A DNA stretch of 64,000 bases from Pelagibacterium nitratireducens (GTDB taxonomy: Bacteria; Pseudomonadota; Alphaproteobacteria; Rhizobiales; Devosiaceae). The DNA is taken from assembly GCF_037044555.1 (NCBI RefSeq), contig NZ_CP146275.1, forward strand, positions 910,501 through 974,500, written 5' to 3'. Below the pieces are notes generated by a model. The model had not been told where the DNA came from, did no database searches, and saw only the letters and a list, made by a program, of their open reading frames with translations. This document shows positions 1 to 8,722 of this stretch, piece by piece. Position 1 is the stretch's first letter; every line of letters begins with the position of its first letter. Both the position numbers and the translations under genes were made by a program.

Positions 1-780
1 GAGCCGCGCTTGCGGCTCCATCACCGCCATTCACTCCACCCCCATCGTCATCCTCGGGCTCGACCCGGGGAGTGAATGCCGTCCGTAGGCAAATCGCTCC
101 GGTGGAGCGATTTGAGGCGCGAACGCCCGGAGCGCTATGCGCGAGGGCAGCAACGCCCGAGGATGACGTGGGTGAAGGTGGAAACGCTGCGTAAAAAACT
201 TTATCCCCGCCCCATCATCCTCGTGCCATTCTCCTCGCACGGCCGCACCAGAGACGAGGATGCATACGAGCTTCCGGTGAGGGCGGGATTGGAGAAGGGG
301 GAGCATGGGTCCGAGCCTTAGGACCGCATCGGCCCTCGGGCACTTCGATCCCATCCGACAGGCCGGTCCGGGTTCCATGCGGGTCGCTGCAGGGAAGGCC
401 CAAAGCGGACGGATGGCCGGGCGAGGATGGGAGTCCACGTCGTACTCCCGAAAGGGAGAGGGGCACCGACGGGAGGTTGGCAGGGAAAGTGGGCACCGGA
501 TTCCCGGTTCGCCAACCGACCCACTAAAAATGCCAATATCCCGGACGACAAACCCCAGCCCGAGACGCCGCCATAAGCCCAAAACCCCGGATGCGTGGGG
601 CGATGATCGCTTCATATAAAAACTAAATCATGCGGAGCGTTCATCGCCCCATGCCGTCTACTTCGATCCGTCCTTCGGCCAATCGTGCCGGTGGCACGAT
701 TGGAGGTGAGAAGGCCATGAGAGCTAAGCTCGAATGGCAATCATAGTCCGAGGCGATCTCGCCGTCGGACGCATCGGCGC
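1..780. repeat. Gene-free mosaic of palindromic intergenic repeats
   Basis: No convincing gene lies in the first 906 bases; short open frames here are Arg/Pro-rich by-products of GC-rich repeats. Hairpins I can read: GAGCCGC/GCGGCTC at 1-18; ten-base arms at 28-37 and 69-78 enclosing the motif CCTCGGGCTCGACCCGGGG; eleven-base arms at 90-100/104-114 and again at 679-689/693-703 around an identical GGT loop; and GTCCGAGGCGA-type arms at 746-770. Bases about 190-660 are one copy of a long repeat whose second copy lies at 11866-12203. The pattern matches REP-type interspersed elements of alphaproteobacteria. About 780-906 is left as the promoter region of the chemoreceptor gene. Confidence 0.8.
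190..660 (-). repeat. Long intergenic repeat, copy A
   Basis: Read on the minus strand, this stretch starts with TAGACGGCATGGGGCGATGA and ends with a GGGGATAAAGTTTTTT-like tail. Copy B on the plus strand at 11866-12203 shares its first roughly 120 bases almost exactly and a second block around the shared GACGTGGA...CATGGAACCCG stretch. The outer end forms a hairpin (GGGGCGATGATCGCT at 597-611 with AGCGTTCATCGCCCC at 636-650). Copy A has extra sequence in its middle relative to copy B. There is no transposase or credible coding sequence inside. Confidence 0.8.
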
Positions 781-906
781 GCCAAGACTAACCTATGTAA
801 ACCACCTTATCGTTTCCCTAAACGGCTGTTTAACCAGGGATGGTTAACTATTCGGGCAGGGACGACATATCGATGCCTGCTTGCAGGTCATCTGGGGGAA
901 CTGGAT

Positions 907-2667
907 ATGTTCAGACTAAACGGTGCTGCGTCCGGCGAAGCGCAATCGAAAATTGATGCCATCAATCGCTCACAAGCGGTGATCGAGTTTTCGCTCGATG
1001 GCACCATTCTGACCGCCAATGAGAATTTTCTCGCGGCTATGGGGTACGGGCTCGAAGAGATCGTGGGCAAGCACCATTCGATGTTCGTCCCGCCTGACTA
1101 CGCGGGCAGCGAGGCGTATCGTGCCTTCTGGAAGAGCCTGGCGCAGGGCGTCTATCAGGCCGACGAGTTCAAGCGGCTGGCCAAGGGCGGCCGCGAGATC
1201 TGGATACAGGCAAGCTACAATCCGATCCTCGATCGCGCCGGCAAGCCGGTCAAAATCATAAAATTTGCCACCGATATTACAGCGCAAAAGCTGCAGGCCG
1301 CCGATCACGCGGCTCAGGTCGCAGCCATCGGGCGGGTACAGGCCGTCATCGAGTTTACCCTCGAAGGGATCGTCCTCACCGCCAACGAGAATTTCGTTTC
1401 AACGGTCGGCTATGGGCTCGAGGAGATCGCCGGCAAGCACCATGCCATGTTCTGCGATGCGAGTTATACGGCATCGCAGGACTATGCCGACTTCTGGGCG
1501 CGTCTGCGGGCTGGCGAGTTCGTGGCCGGTGAATTCCAGCGGGTGGGCAAGGGCGGCAAGGACATCTGGATACAGGCGAGCTACAACCCGATCCTCGATC
1601 CCGCCGGCAAACCGGTCAAGATCATCAAGTTCGCCACCGACATTACCGAGCGCAAACGGGCCGAGGCGATCATCGCGCTGCTCACCCGGAGCCTTGAAAG
1701 TATGGCCGAGGGCGATCTGCGCGGGCGGATCGATCAGAGCTTCACCGGCCAGTACGAAGCGTTGCGGCAGGCCTACAACAAGACGCTCGCGCAACTCGTC
1801 GATATCGTCTCCCGGCTCAAATCGACATCGGGCGCGGTCAAGACCGCAACCAGCGAACTGCTCACCGGGGCCAACGATCTGGCGGACCGGACCACAAAGC
1901 AGGCCGCGACCATCGAGGAAACATCGGCCGCCATGGAGCAGCTTTCTGGCGCTGTCGTCGCCAGCGCCGGGCAGGCGCGGACCGCCGCCGACAAGGCCCG
2001 TTCGCTCTCGGCCAGCGCCAGTGAGGGGGGCACCGTGATGGGCGAGGCCAACAAAGCCATGGAGCGGATCTCGGCCTCTTCGGCCAAGATTTCCAACATC
2101 ATCGGCATGATCGACGATATCGCCTTCCAGACCAACCTTCTGGCGCTCAACGCATCGGTCGAAGCGGCCCGGGCCGGGGAGGCGGGCAAGGGATTTGCCG
2201 TTGTCGCCATCGAAGTGCGCCGCTTGGCCCAATCTGCGGCCGATGCGTCGTCCGAGGTCAAGGCACTCATTGAAACCAGCGCCGCCGAAGTTGCCGGAGG
2301 CTCCCGGCTCGTCGAACAGGCCGCCGCCCGGCTGCTCGAGATCTTGCAGGGCGCTGAAGAAAGCTCGGCCGTCATAGGTGAGATCGCCAAGGCGGCCTCC
2401 GAGCAGTCCGCCGCCATCGAGGAGGTCAACAGCGCGGTCCGGCAGATGGACGAGATGACCCAGCACAATGCCGCCCTGGTCGAACAGACCAACGCCGCGG
2501 TCGAGCAGACCGAGGGCCAGGCTGTCGAACTCGACCGGATCGCTGCGGTCTTTACGGTCACCGACCAGGAACCGAGCCCGGTTGCCCGCCCGCCGGTTGC
2601 GGCGCCGCGGCGCGCCTATCGTGTGGATGGCAGTGCGGCGATCAGCACCGAGTGGGAGGATTTCTAG
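907..2667 (+). CDS. Soluble methyl-accepting chemotaxis protein with two PAS domains
   Basis: Chemoreceptor of 586 residues with no signal peptide or membrane segment, so probably a cytoplasmic sensor that passes signals to CheA/CheW. Two PAS domains (about residues 21-125 and 142-247) are near copies of each other, even at DNA level. A HAMP-like linker follows (about 255-310), then the methyl-accepting signalling domain with the conserved hairpin tip ([20 protein letters not shown], about 402-421). The last five residues, EWEDF, fit the xWxxF-type tether that in other receptors binds CheR/CheB. The ATG is preceded by a GGGGGAA ribosome site. PAS domains often bind haem or flavin, so oxygen or redox sensing is possible, but the ligand cannot be told here. 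No che genes are adjacent. Confidence 0.93.
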   Translation: MFRLNGAASGEAQSKIDAINRSQAVIEFSLDGTILTANENFLAAMGYGLEEIVGKHHSMFVPPDYAGSEAYRAFWKSLAQGVYQADEFKRLAKGGREIWIQASYNPILDRAGKPVKIIKFATDITAQKLQAADHAAQVAAIGRVQAVIEFTLEGIVLTANENFVSTVGYGLEEIAGKHHAMFCDASYTASQDYADFWARLRAGEFVAGEFQRVGKGGKDIWIQASYNPILDPAGKPVKIIKFATDITERKRAEAIIALLTRSLESMAEGDLRGRIDQSFTGQYEALRQAYNKTLAQLVDIVSRLKSTSGAVKTATSELLTGANDLADRTTKQAATIEETSAAMEQLSGAVVASAGQARTAADKARSLSASASEGGTVMGEANKAMERISASSAKISNIIGMIDDIAFQTNLLALNASVEAARAGEAGKGFAVVAIEVRRLAQSAADASSEVKALIETSAAEVAGGSRLVEQAAARLLEILQGAEESSAVIGEIAKAASEQSAAIEEVNSAVRQMDEMTQHNAALVEQTNAAVEQTEGQAVELDRIAAVFTVTDQEPSPVARPPVAAPRRAYRVDGSAAISTEWEDF

Positions 2668-2740
2668 AGTTCGATCCGACGTCCCCCGGTCAGCGCCTCT
2701 TGTCACGACGCCCTCTCTTGGCTACCCAGAAGCGTCTTTT

Positions 2741-3607
2741 ATGGAGAAGCAGCGCGTGGCCAAGATCGATACCAAGACCGAAGGACTGGACCTCTATGTC
2801 TATGTCGCCAAGACCTTTGCCGACAGTCCATGGCTCCACTACGGTCTGTGGGAACCCGGCGAGCGCCCCAACATTCCCCAGTTGCGGATGGCGCAAGAGC
2901 GCTATGTCGATAAGCTCCTGGCGCTGATCCCGCCCGCTCCCGGCCGGCTTCTCGATATTGGCGGGGGCACGGGCGAAATGGCAAAGCTGCTGCTCGACAA
3001 GGGTTACACTGTCGAAATGATCACGCCGAGCCATTTGCAGGCCGAAGTAGCCGCTGAAAAGCTCGGTCCCAATGCGCGTGTCCATGAGACCAAATTCGAG
3101 GATTTTTCGGGTGAAGGTCCGTTCGATGTGTGCATGTTTTCCGAGAGCTTCCAGTATGTCGACCTCGAAACCAGCCTTGCCAAACTCAAACATATCCTCG
3201 CACCGAATGGACGGGTGATAATCGCCGACTGTTTCCGCTCCGATGCCTATCAGGGCGACAGGCAGCCGGGCGGGGGACACCGCTATTCAGAGTTTGCCGT
3301 CGCAGTGGAACGGGCCGGATTTGCCATTGTCGAGAACGAGGACGTAACGCTTGCCGCCGCGCAGACCATGGCCATTGACCAGAACGTCTATCGCGGATTT
3401 GTCGCGCCGACGGTCGATCAGGTGCGCGGACTGCTCTCCAACAAGCGGCCGATCCTTTATTGGTTTCTCAAGACGGCCTATGGCCTGTTCGTGCCGAAAT
3501 CGGAGCGCGAGAACATCGTTGCGCGCCTCAAGGCGGACTATCGCTCTCCGGAGGCCTTTGCAACGGTCAACACATACCGTTTCCTTGCCCTCGAAAAACG
3601 CGCCTGA
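2741..3607 (+). CDS. Class I SAM-dependent methyltransferase, substrate unknown
   Basis: A 288-residue Rossmann-fold methyltransferase. Motif I (LLDIGGGTGEM) binds S-adenosylmethionine, and the downstream acidic motif and strand order fit the class I fold. The open frame extends back into the chemoreceptor gene, but the ATG at 2741, opening the sequence MEKQRVAKI, gives the normal domain length and avoids overlap. The overall shape resembles small-molecule methyltransferases of the UbiE/cyclopropane-synthase superfamily. Nothing identifies the acceptor. It lies about 70 bases after the chemoreceptor in the same direction and could be co-transcribed with it. Confidence 0.8.
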   Translation: MEKQRVAKIDTKTEGLDLYVYVAKTFADSPWLHYGLWEPGERPNIPQLRMAQERYVDKLLALIPPAPGRLLDIGGGTGEMAKLLLDKGYTVEMITPSHLQAEVAAEKLGPNARVHETKFEDFSGEGPFDVCMFSESFQYVDLETSLAKLKHILAPNGRVIIADCFRSDAYQGDRQPGGGHRYSEFAVAVERAGFAIVENEDVTLAAAQTMAIDQNVYRGFVAPTVDQVRGLLSNKRPILYWFLKTAYGLFVPKSERENIVARLKADYRSPEAFATVNTYRFLALEKRA

Positions 3608-3702
3608 TCCCCGGTTATATTTACCGCGTCAGCGCGTTTGCCTTTTTTTTGCACGACGGGCGGTATAACTTGGTGCGCTGCTGAACAATCGGAAATTTCC
3701 CC

Positions 3703-5046
3703 ATGGCTCGCAAATATTTTGGCACTGACGGCATTCGCGGTCTGGCCAATGGTCCAAAATTGACCCCCGAGCTGGCCCTCAAGGTCGGCATGGCAACCGG
3801 TCTTGCGTTCACGCGGGGCGATTATGCGCACAGGGTGGTGATCGGCAAGGATACCCGCCGGTCCGGCTACATGATCGAAAACGCGCTCACCGCCGGCTTT
3901 ACCGCCGTTGGTATGGATGTGCTTTTGCTCGGCCCCATGCCGACGCCGGCCGTGGCCATGCTCACCCGGTCGCTCAGGGCCGACGTCGGCGTCATGATTT
4001 CCGCGTCTCACAATCCGTTCGATGACAATGGCATCAAGCTGTTCCGACCCGACGGCTACAAACTTTCCGACAGTTTCGAGGCCGAGATCGAAAGCCTTAT
4101 CGATTCCGACCTGACGCCGAGGCTGGCACGCGGCACGCGGGTCGGTCGGGCGCGGCGTGTCGAGGAAGCCCGCACGCGCTACGTTGAATATGCCAAGCGC
4201 ACCCTGCCGCGCGATATGGATTTCACCGGATTGCGGGTCGTTGTCGATTGCGCCAATGGCGCCGCCTACAAGACAGCGCCCGAGGTGCTCTGGGAACTGG
4301 GGGCCGAGGTCATCTCGATCGGCATCTCGCCCGATGGCTTCAACATCAACGACGGATGCGGTTCGACGGCACCGGGCGCGCTCATCGAGAAGGTCAGGGA
4401 ATTGCGCGCAGATATCGGCATCGCGCTGGACGGCGATGCCGACCGCGTGCTGATCGTGGATGAAAAGGGCGAGATGGTCGATGGCGATCAGGTGATGGCC
4501 GTTATCGGGACCTCCTGGCATCAGCGCGGCATGCTTGCAGGGGGCGGGATCGTCGCCACTGTGATGTCCAACCTCGGGCTTCAGCGCTATCTCGAAGCGC
4601 AAGGGCTTTTGCTCGAGCGCACCAAGGTGGGTGATCGCTACGTGCTCGAAGCCATGCGCGGCAAGGGCTTTAATGTAGGTGGCGAGCAGTCGGGCCATAT
4701 CATTCTGTCGGACTTTACGACGACGGGCGACGGGCTGGTTGCGGCGTTGCAGCTGCTCTCGGTGGTCAAGCAGGAAGGCAAGCCGGTTTCCGAGGTCTGC
4801 CATCGTTTCGATCCGGTGCCGCAATTGCTTCAGAGCGTGCGGTACAAGCGCGGCAAGCCGCTCGATGACAAGTCGGTGCGGGCTCTGATTGCCGATGCCG
4901 AAATCAGGCTCGGCGAGACCGGCCGCCTCATCATCCGTGAATCGGGCACCGAACCGGTCATCCGGGTGATGGGCGAGGGCGACGATGCGGCACTGGTTTC
5001 CCAGGTGGTCAACGAGATCGTTGCGGCCATTGGCAAAGTTGCCTGA
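3703..5046 (+). CDS. glmM: Phosphoglucosamine mutase
   Basis: Converts glucosamine-6-phosphate to glucosamine-1-phosphate, the step before UDP-GlcNAc in peptidoglycan and lipopolysaccharide synthesis. The 447-residue length is typical. The catalytic phosphoserine loop SASHNP places the serine at residue 102, the same number as in the E. coli enzyme. The metal-binding loop DGDADR and the C-terminal phosphate-binding [10 protein letters not shown] motif are both present. It starts at an ATG shortly after the AT-rich end of the methyltransferase gene. It is followed by the promoter region of the outer-membrane protein gene, so it is probably not co-transcribed with that gene. Confidence 0.97.
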   Translation: MARKYFGTDGIRGLANGPKLTPELALKVGMATGLAFTRGDYAHRVVIGKDTRRSGYMIENALTAGFTAVGMDVLLLGPMPTPAVAMLTRSLRADVGVMISASHNPFDDNGIKLFRPDGYKLSDSFEAEIESLIDSDLTPRLARGTRVGRARRVEEARTRYVEYAKRTLPRDMDFTGLRVVVDCANGAAYKTAPEVLWELGAEVISIGISPDGFNINDGCGSTAPGALIEKVRELRADIGIALDGDADRVLIVDEKGEMVDGDQVMAVIGTSWHQRGMLAGGGIVATVMSNLGLQRYLEAQGLLLERTKVGDRYVLEAMRGKGFNVGGEQSGHIILSDFTTTGDGLVAALQLLSVVKQEGKPVSEVCHRFDPVPQLLQSVRYKRGKPLDDKSVRALIADAEIRLGETGRLIIRESGTEPVIRVMGEGDDAALVSQVVNEIVAAIGKVA

Positions 5047-5074
5047 TCTGGGACTTTACGGTTAAACGGTACAG

Positions 5075-5089
5075 TTAAGCGCACTTTAA
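5075..5089. promoter_or_regulatory. Candidate CtrA box upstream of the outer-membrane barrel gene
   Basis: TTAA, seven bases (GCGCACT), then TTAA: an exact match to the CtrA consensus TTAA-N7-TTAA. It lies 61 bases before the ATG of the barrel gene. A third TTAA sits upstream at 5062-5065. This spacing would allow the box to overlap a -35 region with a -10 near 5105-5112. CtrA control of outer-membrane proteins is known in Brucella and Caulobacter. Direct control here is inference. Confidence 0.6.
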
Positions 5090-5150
5090 GGAAGTTCCTC
5101 TAAATTCTACTTAATGCTAGGGAATTTGATGGCTTGGGGAACTTACGCCT

Positions 5151-5873
5151 ATGAAAAAGCTGGTCGCTTGTGCTGTCCTTGGGGCAGCGGCGCTTGTGTC
5201 GACGGCAGCCATGGCCGCCGATCCTGTCTCGTTCGACTATCCTGTCTATAAAGACTATGTCCCGCCCTACGTCCCGCCGGTCGACGAGGGCCTTAAAGGC
5301 TCGTTCTATCTGCGGGGAAGCGTGGCTGGAAATTATGCATGGTCGCGTCAGGCGCGCCATCCGGACGCAGGTGATGTCTTTTCGATCACTGAAGGTGGCT
5401 GGGGCTACAGCGCTGGCATTGGTGCTGGGTATGAGACCGGCACAGGGTTTCGGTTCGACACGACGGTCGACTATCTCGCCAACAACGACATGACGGCCGA
5501 TATTGGGGGCGCAGATCATACGCTGGAGTTGCGTTCGACTATCGTTTTGGCCAATGCCTATTACGATTTCGGCCTTGGAGATATGGGCTTGTCGGCTGCG
5601 GGTGGCGCATTCGGCTACGTGGGCGCAGGTGCCGGTGTGGCATTTAACGACTCGCGCGTTTCGGATGGCAGCTTTGGCCCCTGGGGCAGCAATACGAGCT
5701 TTGCAGCGGCCGGCATGACTGGCGTCGGGTACGATTTCGGCTCGATCGTTGCCGATCTGGGCTATCGTGCGCTCTACATCGCGAGCATCGAGAACGATAA
5801 CGAGACGCCGCGCTATGCGCTCGACGATACGTTGGTGCATGAACTGCGTGCCACTTTGCGTTATCGCTTCTAA
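5151..5873 (+). CDS. Outer-membrane beta-barrel protein (Omp25/Omp31-like)
   Basis: The 240-residue product starts with a clear signal peptide (MKKLVACAVLGAAALVSTAAMAA, cleaved near residue 23; the listed peptide is split here as MKKLVACAVLGA then ALVSTAAMAA). The mature part has alternating Gly/aromatic strands typical of small eight-stranded barrels and ends in phenylalanine (LRYRF), the usual C-terminal signal for Bam-dependent insertion. Such proteins are abundant surface proteins in Hyphomicrobiales. A perfect CtrA box lies upstream. A rho-independent terminator shared with the converging transporter gene follows. The exact family name is not certain. Confidence 0.88.
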   Translation: MKKLVACAVLGAAALVSTAAMAADPVSFDYPVYKDYVPPYVPPVDEGLKGSFYLRGSVAGNYAWSRQARHPDAGDVFSITEGGWGYSAGIGAGYETGTGFRFDTTVDYLANNDMTADIGGADHTLELRSTIVLANAYYDFGLGDMGLSAAGGAFGYVGAGAGVAFNDSRVSDGSFGPWGSNTSFAAAGMTGVGYDFGSIVADLGYRALYIASIENDNETPRYALDDTLVHELRATLRYRF

Positions 5874-5895
5874 GGGCACTGACCTCTACCAGTTT

Positions 5896-5923
5896 GAAAG
5901 GCGGCCTAGATGGCCGCCTTTTT
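5896..5923. terminator. Bidirectional terminator between omp and benE
   Basis: AAAGGCGGCC and GGCCGCCTTTTTT pair around a short TAGAT loop. The stem has A-runs on one side and T-runs on the other, so it can stop transcription from both converging genes. It overlaps the stop codon of the minus-strand transporter gene (TAG at 5908-5906). Confidence 0.85.
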
Positions 5924-7105
5924 TGTTTTGAGGAGTGCGTGCAGTGCGCCGCCGGCGATCAGGCCCCAAAAGGCAGCGCCGATGCCGAAAAGGGTGAGGC
6001 CGGAGGCCGCCGTTACGAAGGTCAAGATCGCCGGCAGGCGCAAATCGTCATCGGCGACCGAGCCGACGAGCGCGTTGGCAAGAGCGCCGATCAGGGCCAG
6101 GCCGGCCACGGCCTCGATCAGGATCGGCGGCGCAGCGGAAATGAACGCTGCCGCGATTCCAGCCCCCAGAGCGAACACGATATAGGCAAAACCCGCTGTA
6201 ATGGCGGCGATATAGCGCTTGGCCTTGTCCGGATGGGCCTCCGGCCCAGCGCACAGGGCGGCCGTTATGGCAGCCAGATTGATCAGTTGGCCGCCCAGGA
6301 GCCCGCCAATGGCGCTGACAATGCCGGTCGAAACAAAGATCGGTTTGACGTCGGGATGGTATCCATTGGTCCGCAAGACGGCGAGGCCGGGGATGTTCTG
6401 GGACGCCATTGTCACGACAAACAACGGCAATGCTATGCCGACAAGAGCGTCAAGATTAAGGGTCGGCACGACCAGAACGGGGGCCGGCCAGGCATTTGCG
6501 AAGAGATCGGCGGGAAGTTCAGTCGATATGGCAATCATCACCGCGCTGACCCCCACTGCGGCGGGTACGGCCCAGATTCGTGCAAAGCGCAGGGTAATCG
6601 CCCAAACCAGGATGATGGGAAGTGCCAGCGCGGGAAGTTCGGCGACGGCCCGGACCGGAGCGAGGCAGAGATTGAACAGGATGCCGGCCAGCATGGCACT
6701 GGCGAGTGGCATCGGGATTGCTGCCACTGCCCGTCCGAACGGGCGCCAGAAGCCGGCGGCAACGACCAGCGCGGCGGCAACGATGAAGGCACCGACCGCG
6801 GCGGGAAAACCACCCTGGACGGCGCCCGTTGCAATCAGCAACGCAGCACCCGGCGTCGACCAGGCGATCGAGATCGGCATTTTGGTCATGGCACTCATAA
6901 TGATTCCGACCAAAGCCATGCCAAGACAAAGCGCAAAAAGCCCCGAGGCGGCCTGGGCCTGCGTGGCGCCCACGGCACCAAAGCCCTGCAAGATGATGGC
7001 GAACGAACTTGCAAAGCCCACCAGCGAAGCGAGCAGTCCCGAAAAGACCGGCTGGAAAAGGGTCCCGGTTTGGGCCATCGCCGGGTTGGACGGGGAATCG
7101 ATCAT
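5906..7105 (-). CDS. benE: BenE-family transporter (benzoate/proton symporter-like)
   Basis: An integral membrane protein of 399 residues with about twelve hydrophobic segments and few charged residues. The signature TMASQNIPGLAVLR near residue 230 and the early segment around TPGAAL are characteristic of the BenE family, whose founding member imports benzoate in Acinetobacter. No benzoate catabolic genes are nearby, so the substrate is uncertain; BenE proteins in other alphaproteobacteria also occur without them. It converges on the outer-membrane barrel gene through a shared terminator. Confidence 0.85.
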   Translation of the reverse strand: MIDSPSNPAMAQTGTLFQPVFSGLLASLVGFASSFAIILQGFGAVGATQAQAASGLFALCLGMALVGIIMSAMTKMPISIAWSTPGAALLIATGAVQGGFPAAVGAFIVAAALVVAAGFWRPFGRAVAAIPMPLASAMLAGILFNLCLAPVRAVAELPALALPIILVWAITLRFARIWAVPAAVGVSAVMIAISTELPADLFANAWPAPVLVVPTLNLDALVGIALPLFVVTMASQNIPGLAVLRTNGYHPDVKPIFVSTGIVSAIGGLLGGQLINLAAITAALCAGPEAHPDKAKRYIAAITAGFAYIVFALGAGIAAAFISAAPPILIEAVAGLALIGALANALVGSVADDDLRLPAILTFVTAASGLTLFGIGAAFWGLIAGGALHALLKTKKAAI

Positions 7106-7384
7106 GGTGGGAAACTCCCAGGAATTGCGTGCCGAACGGCCGCCAGAGTTGCCTTTTCAATGCCACGATTAGGCGAGTCGCGCATATGTGTTCCAAGGAC
7201 TTTTGAAGGTAATGCTTTGAATCGATAGACGATTCTTGTTGATCACATTTTTGTCATCGTTGGTTACCACTGTTGAGAGCGTCAAAACGATGCCGCTTTC
7301 AGAATACCCGGCCGATGGCCGTACCCAATGGGAACCATTTTTGCCACTGGCCATTTTGTTTTGAAAATGAAAAGGAGACCAAAA

Positions 7385-7531
7385 ATGCGTAAGTTTCTTG
7401 CCCTTCTGGCTCTGCCGCTCATGCTGGCCGTTGCCGCTTGTGACATGCCTCCGCCCGAGGATGGCGGTGCGCCTGCCGATCCGGCGGTGACGACCGATCC
7501 GGCCGTCCCGGCCGAGCCTGCGGTCCAATAA
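7385..7531 (+). CDS. Very small putative lipoprotein
   Basis: A 48-residue product: a hydrophobic leader (MRKFLALLALPLMLAVAAC) ending in a VAAC lipobox, then a short mature peptide of Pro, Ala, Asp and Val. The chosen ATG has a strong ribosome site (AAGGAGACC) seven bases upstream; an earlier in-frame ATG at 7328 has none. The residue after the lipidated Cys is Asp, which in enterobacteria keeps lipoproteins in the inner membrane. A terminator hairpin follows at once, so this is a stand-alone transcript. Tiny lipoproteins of this kind recur in Hyphomicrobiales; the function is unknown. Confidence 0.75.
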   Translation: MRKFLALLALPLMLAVAACDMPPPEDGGAPADPAVTTDPAVPAEPAVQ

Positions 7532-7554
7532 CGATCGTACCGATAATTGCTTTG

Positions 7555-7583
7555 ACAAAGGGCGTCCGAAAGGGCGCCCTTTT
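7555..7583 (+). terminator. Rho-independent terminator after the small lipoprotein gene
   Basis: AGGGCG and CGCCCT arms around a purine-rich loop are followed by a run of T. It lies between the lipoprotein gene and the next gene on the same strand. Confidence 0.75.
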
Positions 7584-7603
7584 TTCATGAAATCTGGAAT
7601 CCG

Positions 7604-8683
7604 ATGAGCGACCAACCACAACCACACCGGCAACAGGGAGCGCGGATCGGGGGGATCGACGCGGCTCGGGCCCTCGCCGTGGTGGGCATGCTGATGGTCC
7701 ATGTGGGACCGCGTGACCGAGCCAATCTCGCCGAAGTTCTCTACAATCTGCCGCATGGCCGCGCGTCGATCCTTTTCGTGTTCATCGCCGGGATCGGGAT
7801 ATCCTTTCTTTCGGCGCGGCGCGAAGACTTGAATGTAGCCAGGCTCAGGCTGTTCTGGATGGCTATGGTTTTTCTCCCGGTCGGGCTGATCCTGCAGACG
7901 CTTGACCACGGGATCGCGGTGATCCTGCATCACTATGCGATGTTTTATCTGCTCGGCATCGCCGTAATGGCTCTGCCCTCCCGGTATTTGGCCGGTCTTG
8001 CCGGTGCTGTGAGCATATGCGGGCCGCTGGTCTATTTTGCGATCCGCGCGCACTGGCCCGACCTGGTCGGGCGGGAGACCACTATGGTGGGCGATCGACC
8101 GCTCGATGTGCTCGACGGACTGCTGCTGACCGGGCCGTACCCTTTGCTCACCTGGTCTCCAGCGCTGCTGTGGGGCATGTGGGTGGGACGGCTGGATCTG
8201 CGGTCGGGGCAAAGGCATTTCCAATTGTTGCAGGCAGGCGTTGCAGTTGCGTTGGGTGCGGCTGGCGTCAGCGCGGCCGGATTGCTGATATCGGGCACGC
8301 CGGATGGCGTGGCGGACTGGCGGCAACTGCTTGTGGATGGACCGCACAGCCAGATGCCGCTCTGGGTGATCGGATCGATCGGGACGGCCGCGTCGGTGAG
8401 TGGGGCGGTGCTCGCCATCGTCGACCGTTGGCCGAAAATTTGGGGGCCATTGGTGGCATTGGGACAGTTGGCGCTGAGCTTTTATGTTGCGCATCTGGTT
8501 GCGCTGCATTTCCTCGACGATCTCTTGCGGCGCGACAGCGTTGGGGAGGCGATGGTGTCGGTCATTATCGTCACGGCCATCGCAATTGGTTTTGCCGTGC
8601 TGTGGCGACGCCATTTTGCGCGTGGACCGCTGGAGACGCTGCTTGTGAGCCCGTTCGTTCTGGCGGTGGGGCGTGGACAATAA
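7604..8683 (+). CDS. Membrane acyltransferase-like protein (DUF418/DUF1624 type)
   Basis: This 359-residue protein has about ten hydrophobic segments. The N-terminal stretch (IGGIDAARALAVVGMLMVH) followed by HGRASILFVFIAGIGISF is typical of the heparan-alpha-glucosaminide N-acetyltransferase-like group, including DUF418 and DUF1624. Members of this superfamily are thought to move acyl groups across the membrane onto envelope molecules, but bacterial members are mostly uncharacterised. It starts 20 bases after the terminator of the lipoprotein gene, and the RNA methyltransferase gene follows about 40 bases later. Assignment to the superfamily is firm; any specific substrate would be a guess. 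Confidence 0.75.
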   Translation: MSDQPQPHRQQGARIGGIDAARALAVVGMLMVHVGPRDRANLAEVLYNLPHGRASILFVFIAGIGISFLSARREDLNVARLRLFWMAMVFLPVGLILQTLDHGIAVILHHYAMFYLLGIAVMALPSRYLAGLAGAVSICGPLVYFAIRAHWPDLVGRETTMVGDRPLDVLDGLLLTGPYPLLTWSPALLWGMWVGRLDLRSGQRHFQLLQAGVAVALGAAGVSAAGLLISGTPDGVADWRQLLVDGPHSQMPLWVIGSIGTAASVSGAVLAIVDRWPKIWGPLVALGQLALSFYVAHLVALHFLDDLLRRDSVGEAMVSVIIVTAIAIGFAVLWRRHFARGPLETLLVSPFVLAVGRGQ

Positions 8684-8722
8684 TTCGGTCGCGTTGGCGG
8701 TTGCGTGCGGATATGGAGGGGC

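Noticed and set aside
31..615. Long minus-strand open frame and shorter plus-strand frames across the first 600 bases
   Set aside because: They lie on repeat DNA that recurs at 11866-12203, are Arg/Pro-rich, lack ribosome sites and show no domain. The shared peptide start with the other copy reflects DNA repetition, not a gene family.
1399..2706. Open frames of 262 and 435 residues antisense to the chemoreceptor gene
   Set aside because: They mirror a well-supported gene, and the composition is typical of antisense translation of GC-rich coding DNA.
3538..4824. 428-residue open frame antisense to glmM
   Set aside because: Fully overlapped by glmM, which has intact catalytic motifs; no independent support.
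5894..7228. Plus-strand open frame of 444 residues opposite benE
   Set aside because: It is Gly/Asp/Arg-rich with no hydrophobic pattern, while the minus strand encodes a clear membrane protein.
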